Shown: positions 35,544 through 45,757, counted from the stretch's first letter. The stretch: 64,000 nt of DNA from Pseudoduganella dura (GCF_009727155.1 NZ_WNWM01000002.1:3348001-3412000); one strand, 5' to 3'. Program-made: numbers and translations. Notes: generated from the letters alone by a model not told the origin.

Positions 35544-38500
35544 ATGAGTAGCATCATCCCAGGTCTGACCAGTTCGGAAGATATCCGGTCAATCAGTACT
35601 GCCAATATTGCAACGTTGACGACGGAAGACGTCGCCGCACTGACGTCGAACCAGTTTTCGTGGCTGACCACGTCGCAGATCGGTGCCTTCACGACGGCCA
35701 GTATCGCCGCGGCCACGACTATCCAGCTGGCCGGCCTCACGACCTCCCAGGCTGCCGCTCTGTCGAGCAGCCAGCTTTCCGCGATTTCCACCGAAGACCT
35801 GGGCGCACTGGGCACGGACGACGTGCGCGCACTGAACACGCGTGCGGTTGCCGTCCTGTCGTCGACGCAGCTGGGCGCGCTGAGTTCCAATCAGGTGGGT
35901 GCATTGTCCAGCCGCCAGCTGGCCGCGCTGACCACCGCCACCCTGAGCGCAGGCCTGACGAGCACGCAGAGCGCCGCGCTGACGTCCGCCCAGTTGTCCG
36001 CATTCACTTCGGTCCAGGCCTCCGCACTGTCGACCGGCGTGATCGCCAACCTCACCACGAATTCGCTCGCGGCATTGAAAACCAATGCCTTCGCCAGCCT
36101 GAACTCGGCCCAGATCGGTGCCCTGAGCACGACCCAGCTGGTGGCGCTGACCACCGCGCAAGCCGGTGCCCTGAATTCCACGCACGCTGCCGCGCTGACC
36201 AGCGACGACCTGAAAGCGATGGAAACGTCGGACGTGCGTGCCCTGAAGACGTCCGTGATCGCCCAGCTGAACAGCCTGCAGATCAGCGGCCTGACGACGG
36301 CGGAAGTCGCCGCACTGTCCACGTCGCAAGTCGGCGCACTGAGCACGTCCCTGTTCGCTTCCGGCCTGACGTCGGTGCAGATCGCGGCCCTGACCACCGC
36401 CCAGGCCGCCGGCCTGACCAGCGCGCAAGTGAAGGCACTGTCGACCAATAACCTGGCAGCCCTGGAAACGGCCGACCTGCGCGCCATGAAGTCCAACGCG
36501 ATCGCCGCGTTGAGCTCGGACCAGATCAAATCCCTGAACTCGACCCAACTTGGCGCGCTGAGCAGCAGCCAGCTGGGCGCACTGAGCAGCGCGGTCCTGA
36601 CGGGCGGCCTGACGTCGTCGCAGATCACCGGCATGTCGTCGGCCCAGATCGCCGGCCTGAGCACTTCCCAGATTTCCGCCTTGTCGACCGACGTGCTGGC
36701 CGCGCTGGGCACGTCCTCCATCGCCGCACTGAAGACCAACGCAATCGCCAGCCTGAACTCGGCCCAGTTCGGTGCGCTGAGCACCACCCAGCTGGTGGCG
36801 CTGACCACCGCGCAAGCCGCCGCCCTGAATTCCACGCACATTGGCGCGCTGACCAGCGACGACCTGAAAGCGATGGAAACGGCGGATGTGCGTGCCCTGA
36901 AAACGTCGGTGATCGCCCAGCTGAACAGCCTGCAGATCAGCGGCCTGACGACGGCGGAAGTCGCCGCGCTGACCACGTCGCAAGTCGCCGCGCTGGGCAC
37001 GTCCCTGTTCGCCTCCGGCCTGACGTCGGTGCAGATCGCCGCCCTGACCACGGCCCAGGCCGCTGGCCTGAACAGCGCGCAAGTCAAGGCGCTGTCGACC
37101 AATAATGTGGCAGCCCTGGAAACGGCTGACCTGCGCGCCATGAAGACCAACGCGATCGCCGCGTTGAGCTCGGACCAGATCAAGGCCCTGAATTCGACCC
37201 AACTGGGCGCGCTGAGCAGCACCCAGCTGGGCGCACTGAGCAGCGCAGTCCTGACGGGCGGTCTGACCTCGACCCAGATCACCGGCATGACGTCGGCCCA
37301 GATCGCCGGCCTGAGCACTGCCCAGGTTTCCGCGCTGTCGACCGACGTGCTGGCCGCGCTGGGCACGTCCGCCATCGCCGCACTGAAGACCAACGCGATC
37401 GCCGGCCTGAATTCGCTGCAGATCGGTGCACTGAGCACGACCCAGCTGGTGGCACTGACCACCGCGCAAGCCGCCGCCCTGAATTCCACGCACATTGGCG
37501 CGCTGACCAGCGACGACCTGAAAGCGATGGAAACGTCGGACGTGCGCGCCCTGAAGACGGCCGTGATCGCCCAGCTGAACAGCCTGCAGATCAGCGGCCT
37601 GACGACCGCCGAAATCGCCGCGCTGACCACGTCGCAAATCGGCGCACTGGGCACGACCCTGTTCGCCTCCGGCCTGACGTCGGTGCAGATCGCCGCCCTG
37701 ACCACGGCCCAGGCCGCCAGCCTGAACAGCACGCAAGTCAAGGCGCTGTCGACCAACAATGTGGCCGCCCTGGAAACGGCTGACCTGCGCGCCATGAAGA
37801 CCAACGCGATCGCCGCGTTGAACTCGGACCAGGTCAAGGCTCTCAATTCGACCCAACTGGGCGCACTGAGCAGCAGCCAGCTGGGTGCACTGAGCAGCGC
37901 AGTCCTGACGGGCGGCCTGACCTCGACCCAGATCACCGGCATGACGTCGGCCCAGATCGCCGGCCTGAGCACTGCCCAGGTTTCCGCGCTGTCGACCGAC
38001 GTGCTGGCCGCACTGGGTACGGCCGCCGTTGCCGCACTGAAGACCAACGCGATCGCCGGCCTGAACTCGCTGCAGATCGGTGCCCTGAGCACGACGCAGC
38101 TGGTGGCGCTAACCACCGCGCAAGCCGCCGCGCTGAACTCCACGCATATCGGCGCGCTGACCAGCGACGACCTGAAAGCGATGGAAACGGCGGATGTGCG
38201 TGCCCTGAAAACGTCCGTGATCGCCCAGCTGAACAGCCTGCAGATCAGCGGCCTGACGACGGCGGAAATCGCCGCGCTGTCCACGTCGCAAGTCGGCGCG
38301 CTGGGCACGTCCCTGTTCGCCTCCGGCCTGACGTCGGTGCAGATCGCCGCCCTGACCACGGCCCAGGCCGCCAGCCTGAACAGCACGCAAGTCAAGGCGC
38401 TGTCGACCAACAATGTGGCAGCTCTGGAAACGGCCGACCTGCGCGCCATGAAGACCAACGCGATCGCCGCGCTGAGCTCGGACCAGGTCAAGGCCCTCAA

Positions 38501-41129
38501 TTCGACCCAACTGGGCGCACTGAGCAGCAGCCAGCTGGGTGCACTGAGCAGCGCAGTCCTGACGGGCGGCCTGACCTCGACCCAGATCACCGGCATGACG
38601 TCGGCCCAGATCGCCGGCCTGAGCACTGCCCAGGTTTCCGCGCTGTCGACCGACGTGCTGGCCGCACTGGGTACGGCCGCCGTTGCCGCACTGAAGACCA
38701 ACGCGATCGCCGGCCTGAACTCGCTCCAGATCGGTGCCCTGAGCACCAGCCAGCTGGTGGCGCTGACCACCGCGCAAGCCGCCTCGTTGAACTCCACGCA
38801 TATCGGCGCGCTGACCAGCGACGACCTGAAGGCGATGGAAACGTCGGACGTGCGTGCCCTGAAGACGGCCGTGATCGCCCAGCTGAACAGCCTGCAGATC
38901 AGCGGCCTAACCACGGCGGAAATCGCCGCGCTGACCACGTCGCAAGTGGGCGCGCTGGGCACGACGCTGTTCGCCTCCGGCCTGACGTCGGTGCAGATCG
39001 CCGCCCTGACCACGGCCCAGGCCGCCGGCCTGAACAGCACGCAAGTCAAGGCGCTGTCGACCAACAATGTGGCGGCCCTGGAAACGGCCGACCTGCGCGC
39101 CATGAAGACCAACGCGATCGCCGCGCTGAGCTCGGACCAGGTCAAGGCCCTCAATTCCACGCAGCTGAGTGCACTGAGCAGCAGCCAGCTGGGCGCACTG
39201 AGCAGCGCGGTCCTGACGGGCGGCCTGACCTCGACCCAGATTACCGGGCTGTCCTCGGCCCAGATCGCCGGCCTGAGCACTTCCCAGGTCACCGCGCTGT
39301 CGAGCGATGTACTGGGCGCACTCGCCACGTCGGCCATCGCGGCACTGAAGACCAACGCGATTGCCAGCCTGAACTCACTGCAGATCGGTGCCCTGAGCAC
39401 GACGCAGCTGGTGGCGCTGACCACCGCGCAAGCCGCCGCCCTGAACTCCACGCACATCGGCGCGCTGACCAGCGACGACCTGAAGGCGATGGAAACGTCG
39501 GACGTGCGCGCCCTGAAAACGGCCGTGATCGCCCAGCTGAACAGCCTGCAGATCAGCGGCCTGACGACGGCGGAAGTCGCCGCGCTGACCACGTCGCAAG
39601 TCGGCGCACTGGGCACGACCCTGTTCGGCTCCGGCCTGACGTCGGTGCAGATCGCCGCACTGACCACGGCCCAGGCCGCCGGCCTGAACAGCACGCAAGT
39701 CAAGGCGCTGTCGACCAATAATGTGGCGGCACTGGAAACGGCCGACCTGCGCGCACTGAAGACCAGCGCGATCGCTGCGCTGAGCTCCGACCAGGTGAAG
39801 GGGCTGACGTCCTCCCAGCTGGGCGCACTGAGCAGCAGCCAGCTGAGTGCATTGAGCACCTCGGCCCTGGCGAACGGCCTGACCTCGGCCCAGATCGTCG
39901 GCCTGTCGTCGGCCCAGATCGCCGGCCTGAACACGACCCAGGTCACCGCGCTGTCGAGCGATGTACTGGGTGCACTGGGCACCTCGGCCATCGCGGCACT
40001 GAAGACCAACGCGATCGCCGGCCTGAGCTCGGCACAGATCAGCGCGCTGACCACGATCCAGCTGGTGGCGCTGACCACCGCGCAAGCTGGTGCGTTGACC
40101 ACGGTCCACCTGGCCGGCCTGACGAGCGATGACATCAAGGTGCTGGAAACGGCCGACCTGCGTGCCCTGAAGACGGCCGTGATCGCCCAGCTGTCCACGT
40201 CGCAAGTGGCGGCGCTGACCACGGCGCAGCTGCCAAGCCTCACCACGGCACAGATCGGTGCAATCAGCTCGGCGCAGCTGCATGCATGGAACACCGCCCA
40301 GGTGGCTTCGCTGACCGCGGCCCAGATCAAGGCGCTGAAGTTCGCGTCCCCGGTGATCCTGGACCTGGACGGCAACGGCGTCGATACGCTGGCGCAGTCG
40401 GCGGGCGTGAAGTTCGACCTGCTGGCCAACGGCGAGCAGCTCAACACCGGCTGGGTGGGCGGCAACGACGGCCTGCTGGTCCTGGACCGCAACGGCGACG
40501 GCACCATCAACGATGGTTCGGAACTGTTCGGTGAAGGCACCACGCTGGCGAACGGCCAGAAAGCGGCCAACGGCTACCAGGCGATGGCCGAGCTGGATAC
40601 GGATGGCGACGGTGCCCTGACGGCCGGCGACGCCGCCTTCAGCCAGCTGAAGGTGTGGGTGGACGGCGACGCCGACGGTGTCAGCGCTGCGAGCGAACTG
40701 AAATCGCTGGCCGAGCTGAGCATCACCAAGCTGAGCCTGGACTCGAAGGCTGCCGGCACGCTCAACAACGGCAACATCGTTGGCCTGACGTCCAGCTACG
40801 AGACGGCCGACGGCCAGACGCACGCAGCGGCCGACGTCTGGTTCGCGACGGGCAGCGCGGCCACCGGCACGAGCAGCCTGTCGGCGGCGATCGCTTCCTA
40901 CGGCAACGCGGCAGCGGCTCCGGCCAGCGCGACGCCGAAACTGGAAGTGTCGGCAGCAACGAACCTGTCGGCCAGCGTGGCCAGCATGGCCGCGTCGCTG
41001 AAGTCCTTCGACGAAGCGACCAAGCTGCGCACCGGTGCCGAGTCGATGGCCTCGTCGGACGACACGCAGCGCCTGAAGGCCTTGCAGAACACCGCGAGCC
41101 ACGGCTTCCTGGCCAGCCCGTCGAAATAA
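35544..41129 (+). CDS. Giant octad-repeat protein, probable type I secretion substrate
   Basis: 1861 residues without an N-terminal signal peptide. Residues 8 to about 1598 consist of roughly 200 eight-residue repeats with consensus L-[ST]-[ST]-x-Q-[ILV]-x-[AG] (for example LTTAQIAA). A C-terminal domain of about 260 residues follows, starting SPVILDLDGNGVDTL (Asp1607, 1609, 1614), with calcium-loop motifs DRNGDGTINDGSE, DTDGDGALTAGD and DGDADGVSAASE. That ending is typical of T1SS substrates, whose export signal sits at the C-terminus. The ABC exporter and HlyD genes follow directly, which supports secretion. It is probably a surface adhesin, matrix or S-layer-like protein. The start at 35544 is fixed by AGGAG. 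Confidence 0.85.
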   Translation: MSSIIPGLTSSEDIRSISTANIATLTTEDVAALTSNQFSWLTTSQIGAFTTASIAAATTIQLAGLTTSQAAALSSSQLSAISTEDLGALGTDDVRALNTRAVAVLSSTQLGALSSNQVGALSSRQLAALTTATLSAGLTSTQSAALTSAQLSAFTSVQASALSTGVIANLTTNSLAALKTNAFASLNSAQIGALSTTQLVALTTAQAGALNSTHAAALTSDDLKAMETSDVRALKTSVIAQLNSLQISGLTTAEVAALSTSQVGALSTSLFASGLTSVQIAALTTAQAAGLTSAQVKALSTNNLAALETADLRAMKSNAIAALSSDQIKSLNSTQLGALSSSQLGALSSAVLTGGLTSSQITGMSSAQIAGLSTSQISALSTDVLAALGTSSIAALKTNAIASLNSAQFGALSTTQLVALTTAQAAALNSTHIGALTSDDLKAMETADVRALKTSVIAQLNSLQISGLTTAEVAALTTSQVAALGTSLFASGLTSVQIAALTTAQAAGLNSAQVKALSTNNVAALETADLRAMKTNAIAALSSDQIKALNSTQLGALSSTQLGALSSAVLTGGLTSTQITGMTSAQIAGLSTAQVSALSTDVLAALGTSAIAALKTNAIAGLNSLQIGALSTTQLVALTTAQAAALNSTHIGALTSDDLKAMETSDVRALKTAVIAQLNSLQISGLTTAEIAALTTSQIGALGTTLFASGLTSVQIAALTTAQAASLNSTQVKALSTNNVAALETADLRAMKTNAIAALNSDQVKALNSTQLGALSSSQLGALSSAVLTGGLTSTQITGMTSAQIAGLSTAQVSALSTDVLAALGTAAVAALKTNAIAGLNSLQIGALSTTQLVALTTAQAAALNSTHIGALTSDDLKAMETADVRALKTSVIAQLNSLQISGLTTAEIAALSTSQVGALGTSLFASGLTSVQIAALTTAQAASLNSTQVKALSTNNVAALETADLRAMKTNAIAALSSDQVKALNSTQLGALSSSQLGALSSAVLTGGLTSTQITGMTSAQIAGLSTAQVSALSTDVLAALGTAAVAALKTNAIAGLNSLQIGALSTSQLVALTTAQAASLNSTHIGALTSDDLKAMETSDVRALKTAVIAQLNSLQISGLTTAEIAALTTSQVGALGTTLFASGLTSVQIAALTTAQAAGLNSTQVKALSTNNVAALETADLRAMKTNAIAALSSDQVKALNSTQLSALSSSQLGALSSAVLTGGLTSTQITGLSSAQIAGLSTSQVTALSSDVLGALATSAIAALKTNAIASLNSLQIGALSTTQLVALTTAQAAALNSTHIGALTSDDLKAMETSDVRALKTAVIAQLNSLQISGLTTAEVAALTTSQVGALGTTLFGSGLTSVQIAALTTAQAAGLNSTQVKALSTNNVAALETADLRALKTSAIAALSSDQVKGLTSSQLGALSSSQLSALSTSALANGLTSAQIVGLSSAQIAGLNTTQVTALSSDVLGALGTSAIAALKTNAIAGLSSAQISALTTIQLVALTTAQAGALTTVHLAGLTSDDIKVLETADLRALKTAVIAQLSTSQVAALTTAQLPSLTTAQIGAISSAQLHAWNTAQVASLTAAQIKALKFASPVILDLDGNGVDTLAQSAGVKFDLLANGEQLNTGWVGGNDGLLVLDRNGDGTINDGSELFGEGTTLANGQKAANGYQAMAELDTDGDGALTAGDAAFSQLKVWVDGDADGVSAASELKSLAELSITKLSLDSKAAGTLNNGNIVGLTSSYETADGQTHAAADVWFATGSAATGTSSLSAAIASYGNAAAAPASATPKLEVSAATNLSASVASMAASLKSFDEATKLRTGAESMASSDDTQRLKALQNTASHGFLASPSK
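35565..40340 (+). repeat. 24-bp octad repeats in 654-bp higher-order copies
   Basis: The basic 24-bp unit encodes eight residues. Twenty-seven units (25 octads and two nine-residue units) form a 654-bp block. The landmark ACGTCGGTGC begins at 36369, 37023, 37677, 38331, 38985 and 39639, exactly 654 bases apart each time. The blocks between 36700 and 39700 are nearly identical in DNA. The first (before 36369) and last (after about 39780) portions are more divergent, as expected for expansion from the middle. Confidence 0.95.
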
Positions 41130-41168
41130 AAACCAACCCTGGCCGGCAACCCCGGCCAACGGCAACCG

Positions 41169-41200
41169 AAACGGCAAGACAGCAGTCTTGCCGTTTTTTT
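41169..41200 (+). terminator. Terminator between the repeat-protein gene and the exporter genes
   Basis: AAACGGCAAGAC-AGCA-GTCTTGCCGTTT followed by a T run. It would let the substrate be made in excess over the exporter, with read-through or a separate promoter for the latter. Confidence 0.88.
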
Positions 41201-41297
41201 ATCAATGGGTTTTACCCCGCTGTTCCGCGCTTTGAGTGGCGCCTGCTACAGCCGTGCGTGGGGTAGAATCCATTGGCGAAAACTTGCGTCCCAGCAC

Positions 41298-43442
41298 ATG
41301 CCCGATAACTTTGCCCATACCGCCATCCAGTGCCTGACCGCCGTCGCGCAACATCACGGGCTGCAGATCAATCCACAGCGCCTGATCGACGAGAATGCAC
41401 TCGGTGCGGAGGAGCCCAATGACGGCGCATTGCTGCGTATCGCCGGCGATATCGGCCTGAAGGCAAAGGCCGACAAGCTCACCTGGCAACGCCTGCTGCA
41501 CCAGCAGGGCGTGTATCCCCTGCTCGCCCGCCTCGACGAAGGCAACATGGTCATCATCGTCGGCGGCGAAGGCGAGGGCGCGGACGGCAAGGTGGCCGTG
41601 CTCAATCCCGTGGCCAACAACGGCCAGGTCGTGCTGGTGGGGCACGACGACTTCATGCGCCACTGGTCCGGCCAGGTGCTGTTCTTCAAGCGGCAGCACA
41701 AGCTCACCGACCCGTCGCAGCCGTTCGGGCTGAAATGGTTCATCCCCGAACTGATGAAGCAGAAAACGGCGTTCCGCGACATCCTGCTCGCCGCCATCGT
41801 CATGCAGCTGCTGGCATTGGCCTCGCCGATCTTCTTCCAGCTCGTGATCGACAAGGTGCTCACGCACCAGAGCTACAGCACGCTGTGGGTGCTGACCGCC
41901 GGCATCACGCTGGCCCTCGTCTTCGATGCGCTGTTCGGCTACCTGCGGCAGGTGCTGATCCTGGCCGCCTCGAACAAGATCGACATGCGGCTCACGCGCC
42001 GCACCTTCGCCCATCTGCTGTCGCTGCCAATCGATTATTTCGAGACCACCACGGCCGGCATCATCACGCAGCACATGCAGCAGCTCGAAAAGATCCGCAG
42101 CTTCCTGACGGGACGGCTGTTCTTCACGGGGCTCGACCTGCTGTCGCTGCTCGTGTTCCTGCCGATCCTGTTCTCCTATTCGTTCAAGCTGACGATGATC
42201 GTGCTGCTGTTCGCGGTACTGATCGCCGGCGTGGTCATGGCCATGATCCCCACGTTCCAGCGCCGGCTCAAGGCGCTGTACACGGCCGAGGGCATGCGCC
42301 AGGCGATGCTGGTGGAAACCATCCACGGCATGCGTACCGTGAAGGCGCTGGCGATCGAGCCTTCGCAGCGCCGCGACTGGGACCAGCGCTCGGCCGAGGC
42401 GATCACGATGCACTTCCGCGTGGGCCAGATCTCGATCACCGGCAACGCCGTGACGGATTTCCTCGGCAAGCTGCTGCCGGTGGTGCTGATCGTGATGGGC
42501 GCCCAGGGCGTGTTCGACGGCACGCTGACGATCGGCGCGCTGATCGCGTTCCAGATGCTGTCGCAGCGCGTCACGCAGCCGCTGATCTCGATCGTGGGCC
42601 TGGTCAACGAGTACCAGGAAACCGCGCTGTCCGTCAAGATGCTGGGCGAGGTGATGAACCGCGCGCCCGAAGGCCGCGCCGGCGCCGGTGGACTGCGCCC
42701 TGTGCTGCAGGGCGAGATCAAGTTCGAAGACGTGACGTTCCGTTACCCGGGCAGCCAGATCAACGCGCTGGACCACACCACCTTCACGATCACGCCCGGC
42801 ACCGTGGTGGGCATCGTCGGCCGCAGCGGCTCCGGCAAGACCACGCTCACCAAGGTGATCCAGGGCCTGTACGCGGTGCAGGAAGGCATCGTGCGCTTCG
42901 ACGGCTTCGATGCGCGCGAGATCGAACTGGCGCACCTGCGCCGGCAGATCGGCGTCGTGCTGCAGGAGAATTTCCTGTTCCGCGGGACGATCCGCGAAAA
43001 CCTGCTGATCACCAAGCCCGATGCCACGTTCGAGGAAATCAGCGAAGCCGCGGCAGCGGCCGGCGCCGACGAATTCATCGAACGCATGCCGATGGGCTAC
43101 GACACGATGCTGGAAGAGAATGCCTCGAACCTCTCCGGCGGCCAGAAGCAGCGGCTGTCGATCGCCCGCTCGCTGCTGGCCAAGCCGCGCATCCTTATCC
43201 TGGACGAAGCCGCTTCCGCACTCGATCCGGAAAGCGAGGCGATCTTCATCCGCAACCTGTCGAAGATCGCGGTCGGCCGCACGGTCGTGATGATCTCGCA
43301 CCGCCTGTCCACGCTCGTCAACGCGGACTCCATTCTCGTCATGCAGCGCGGCCGCCTGGTCGACGCCGGCCGCCATGAAGAGCTGCTGACGCGCAGCGAC
43401 ACTTACCAGCATCTATGGAACCAGCAAACAAGCCACCTGTGA
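41298..43442 (+). CDS. Type I secretion ABC transporter (HlyB-like)
   Basis: 714-residue inner-membrane permease-ATPase. In order: an N-terminal C39-like domain (residues 1-125) in which the catalytic Cys position is occupied by Thr (HTAIQCL) and the catalytic His is absent, so it binds rather than cuts its substrate; six membrane helices (about 150-430); and an ATPase with Walker A GRSGSGKTT (about 510), Q-loop VLQENFLF, signature LSGGQKQR (about 612) and Walker B ILILDEAAS. This is the HlyB class, which exports RTX-type proteins without cleavage. The HlyD gene overlaps its end. The outer-membrane TolC partner is not in the window. Confidence 0.95.
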   Translation: MPDNFAHTAIQCLTAVAQHHGLQINPQRLIDENALGAEEPNDGALLRIAGDIGLKAKADKLTWQRLLHQQGVYPLLARLDEGNMVIIVGGEGEGADGKVAVLNPVANNGQVVLVGHDDFMRHWSGQVLFFKRQHKLTDPSQPFGLKWFIPELMKQKTAFRDILLAAIVMQLLALASPIFFQLVIDKVLTHQSYSTLWVLTAGITLALVFDALFGYLRQVLILAASNKIDMRLTRRTFAHLLSLPIDYFETTTAGIITQHMQQLEKIRSFLTGRLFFTGLDLLSLLVFLPILFSYSFKLTMIVLLFAVLIAGVVMAMIPTFQRRLKALYTAEGMRQAMLVETIHGMRTVKALAIEPSQRRDWDQRSAEAITMHFRVGQISITGNAVTDFLGKLLPVVLIVMGAQGVFDGTLTIGALIAFQMLSQRVTQPLISIVGLVNEYQETALSVKMLGEVMNRAPEGRAGAGGLRPVLQGEIKFEDVTFRYPGSQINALDHTTFTITPGTVVGIVGRSGSGKTTLTKVIQGLYAVQEGIVRFDGFDAREIELAHLRRQIGVVLQENFLFRGTIRENLLITKPDATFEEISEAAAAAGADEFIERMPMGYDTMLEENASNLSGGQKQRLSIARSLLAKPRILILDEAASALDPESEAIFIRNLSKIAVGRTVVMISHRLSTLVNADSILVMQRGRLVDAGRHEELLTRSDTYQHLWNQQTSHL

Positions 43443-44806
43443 TGGGCGAACGCCGCTCCGCCAAGCGCCGCATGGGCGAGGATACCGAAGTCGAATTCCT
43501 GCCCGATGCGGATGCGATCGAACGCACGCCGCTGCCGCGCTATGTGCGCATGACGCTGCACCTGCTCGTGCTGGCGTTCGTGCTGTTCGTGCTGTGGGCC
43601 AGCTTCTCGAAAATGGAAACCGTGGTCACCGCCCATGGCCGGCTGGTCAACCCCACGTCGAACATCGTCGTGCAGCCGCTGGAAACGTCGATCGTGCAGC
43701 GCGTTCACGTGCGGGCGGGGCAGGTGGTCAAGGCCGGCGAGCTGCTCGCCGAACTGGACCCCACGTTTACGCAGGCCGACGAACAGCAGTTGCGCAACCG
43801 GCTGGCCAGCCTGGATACCCAGGTGGCCAGCCTGCAGGCCGAACTGGCCGGCACGCGGCCGCCGGCCAGTTCCGGCGGCAGTGCCGCCGCGGGGGCCGAC
43901 AATGCGCTGCAGGCGCAGCTGTCCGGCGAACGCCAGGCCAATTTCGAGGCACAGAAACGCAAGCTCGATGAAAACGTGCAAAGGCTGCGCGCTTCCATGG
44001 AAACGAACAAGCGCGACCAGGCGGTGCTGGCCGAGCGCCTGAAATCCCTGGCGCAGATCGAGGCGATGCAGCAGCAGCTGGTGGCGGAAAACTTTGGCGC
44101 CAAGCTGCAGCTGCTGGAAGCGCGCGACCGCCGGCTCGAAGTCGAGCGCAGCCTGATCAACGGCCGCAGCCGCGATCTCGAGCTGGCCAAGGAACTGGCC
44201 TCCGCCGAGGCCGAACGCGCCGCGCTGAACCGCGGCTGGCGGCAAAAGTCGCTGGAAGACCTGCTGGGCGTGACGCGCGAGCGCGACAGCATCAACGAGC
44301 AGCTGACCAAGGCCGACAAGCGGCGCCAGATGGTGCGCGTGGCGGCACCCGTAGACGCGGTCGTGCTGGAAGTGGGCAAGCTGTCGCAAGGCTCCATCGT
44401 GCGCGAGGCGGAGGCGATGTTCACGCTGGTGCCGCTGGGCGCCAAGCTGGAAGCGGAAGTGGAGATCGATTCGGCCGACATCGGCTATATCCAGCCGAAT
44501 GCGCACGTGCACCTGAAGCTCGATGCCTTCCCGTTCCAGAAACACGGCGCGCTCGATGGCAAGCTGCGCACCGTGAGCTCGGACTCGTTCAAGCGCGAGC
44601 AGGTCGCGGCCGGCCAGGGCACGGATGCGTACTATCTTGCCCGGGTCGACTACGGCAATACGCAACTGCGCCGGATGGAACCCGGGGCGCGGCTGTTGCC
44701 GGGCATGACGGTCACCGCGGAAGTCGTCACCGGCGAGCGTACGATCATGTCGTACCTGCTATGGCCGTTGACGAAGGCAATGGATGAGTCGATCCGGGAA
44801 CCTTGA
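43415..44806 (+). CDS. HlyD-family periplasmic adaptor
   Basis: 463-residue membrane-fusion protein that links the ABC exporter to TolC. It has a short cytoplasmic N-terminus, one membrane helix (about 46-64), a lipoyl-like half (VHVRAGQVVKAGELLAELDP), a long coiled coil (about 110-310) and the returning beta-barrel (VRVAAPVDAVVLEVG...). It ends with the family motif LLPGMTVTAEVVTGERTIMSYLLWPL. The start is taken at 43415, overlapping the ABC gene by 28 bases; the ATG at 43442 (TGATG overlap) is an alternative giving nine residues fewer. Confidence 0.94.
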   Translation: MEPANKPPVMGERRSAKRRMGEDTEVEFLPDADAIERTPLPRYVRMTLHLLVLAFVLFVLWASFSKMETVVTAHGRLVNPTSNIVVQPLETSIVQRVHVRAGQVVKAGELLAELDPTFTQADEQQLRNRLASLDTQVASLQAELAGTRPPASSGGSAAAGADNALQAQLSGERQANFEAQKRKLDENVQRLRASMETNKRDQAVLAERLKSLAQIEAMQQQLVAENFGAKLQLLEARDRRLEVERSLINGRSRDLELAKELASAEAERAALNRGWRQKSLEDLLGVTRERDSINEQLTKADKRRQMVRVAAPVDAVVLEVGKLSQGSIVREAEAMFTLVPLGAKLEAEVEIDSADIGYIQPNAHVHLKLDAFPFQKHGALDGKLRTVSSDSFKREQVAAGQGTDAYYLARVDYGNTQLRRMEPGARLLPGMTVTAEVVTGERTIMSYLLWPLTKAMDESIREP

Positions 44807-44896
44807 GCCATCGCCCGGCCGACGCGGCGCCATCGGCGCGCGCCGGTCCGGCTGCCGGGCATCCCTGCCGCGGCACCCCTGCCGCGGCACCCCTGC

Positions 44897-45757
44897 TCAG
44901 GTATTGCGGAAATAATACTGGGTATCGTCGACGAAGTTCAGCAGGCGCTGGCGGTAGCTCATCTGCGCCGCGCGCGCCCGTTCCATCAGCTCGCCGCGCG
45001 AGCGCAGCGCACGTTCGAGCTCGGCCGGCGTTTCATCGAAGGCGAAGCCCCCGGCGCCCAGCTCGAACGCTTCGAGATCCGCCCGGCCCCAGGGCCTGCC
45101 GTTGTAGCTCATGTGCTTGACGATGACCGCCGCGCCGCACAGCACCGCTTCCACGTTGGTCAGGCTGACCGCATCGTACGAGTACAGGTAGCGGGTGCGC
45201 CGCAGCTGTTCGGCCAGTTCGTGGCGGGCGGCCGGCCACTGGTACGTGATATGCACCGCGCCCGGCGGCGGCTCGGTGCAGTACTGCGCGCACTTGCCCA
45301 GCCATAGCATGTCCTGCGTGCGTTCTTCGGCGCGGTTGTCGTTGAACAGCGCCAGGTCCGCGGCCAGGTAGAACAGCGTGTGCGCCGAGCCCGTGCGGTT
45401 GGTGATGAAGCTGCGCGAAAAATACACCTTGAACTCTTCGGGAGCGCTCGGCGCGCCTTCCAGCCCGAGGATGTAGCGCACGATGCGCTTGGCCCCGAAC
45501 GGATTGCCAAGGATGCCATCGGCGCTGATGACGATCGATTCCTCGTTGATCCGCGGCCAGTCGTCGATCGATTCGTTGATGGTCGGCGTATGCCAGTGCG
45601 GATTGACCAGCGGGCCATCGCCCGACAGGTTCGAGGTCAGCAGCAGCCGGGCATCGAAGCCCAGCATGTTGAGCTCGTGGCACAGCGCATGCATGACGCG
45701 CACGCCGCCGCTGACGCAATAACTCGGCGTAAGGATGATATAGGGACGAGGTTTCAT
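44897..45757 (-). CDS. Glycosyltransferase (GT-B-like)
   Basis: 286-residue cytoplasmic protein, the last gene of the sugar cluster. The N-terminus (YIILTPSYCVSGGVRVMHALCHELNMLG) is that of GT-B glycosyltransferases with a flexible acceptor-side loop. Near the C-terminus DAVSLTNVEAVLCGAAVIVKH carries the E-x7-type nucleotide-sugar motif. It is shorter than most GT4 enzymes, so one domain is compact. It is probably one of two transferases that build the glycan containing the cluster's sugar. Confidence 0.75.
   Translation of the reverse strand: MKPRPYIILTPSYCVSGGVRVMHALCHELNMLGFDARLLLTSNLSGDGPLVNPHWHTPTINESIDDWPRINEESIVISADGILGNPFGAKRIVRYILGLEGAPSAPEEFKVYFSRSFITNRTGSAHTLFYLAADLALFNDNRAEERTQDMLWLGKCAQYCTEPPPGAVHITYQWPAARHELAEQLRRTRYLYSYDAVSLTNVEAVLCGAAVIVKHMSYNGRPWGRADLEAFELGAGGFAFDETPAELERALRSRGELMERARAAQMSYRQRLLNFVDDTQYYFRNT

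Noticed and set aside
35565..40340. 24-bp repeats considered as a CRISPR or non-coding satellite
   Set aside because: The repeats stay in frame, encode a regular octad and lie within one long gene with a ribosome-binding site and an exporter downstream.
35891..40570. 1559-residue open frame on the minus strand across the octad-repeat gene, plus shorter antisense frames there
   Set aside because: It arises because the 24-bp repeat lacks stops in that frame. There is no ribosome-binding site, and the plus-strand protein has a clear start, consensus repeat and C-terminal domain.
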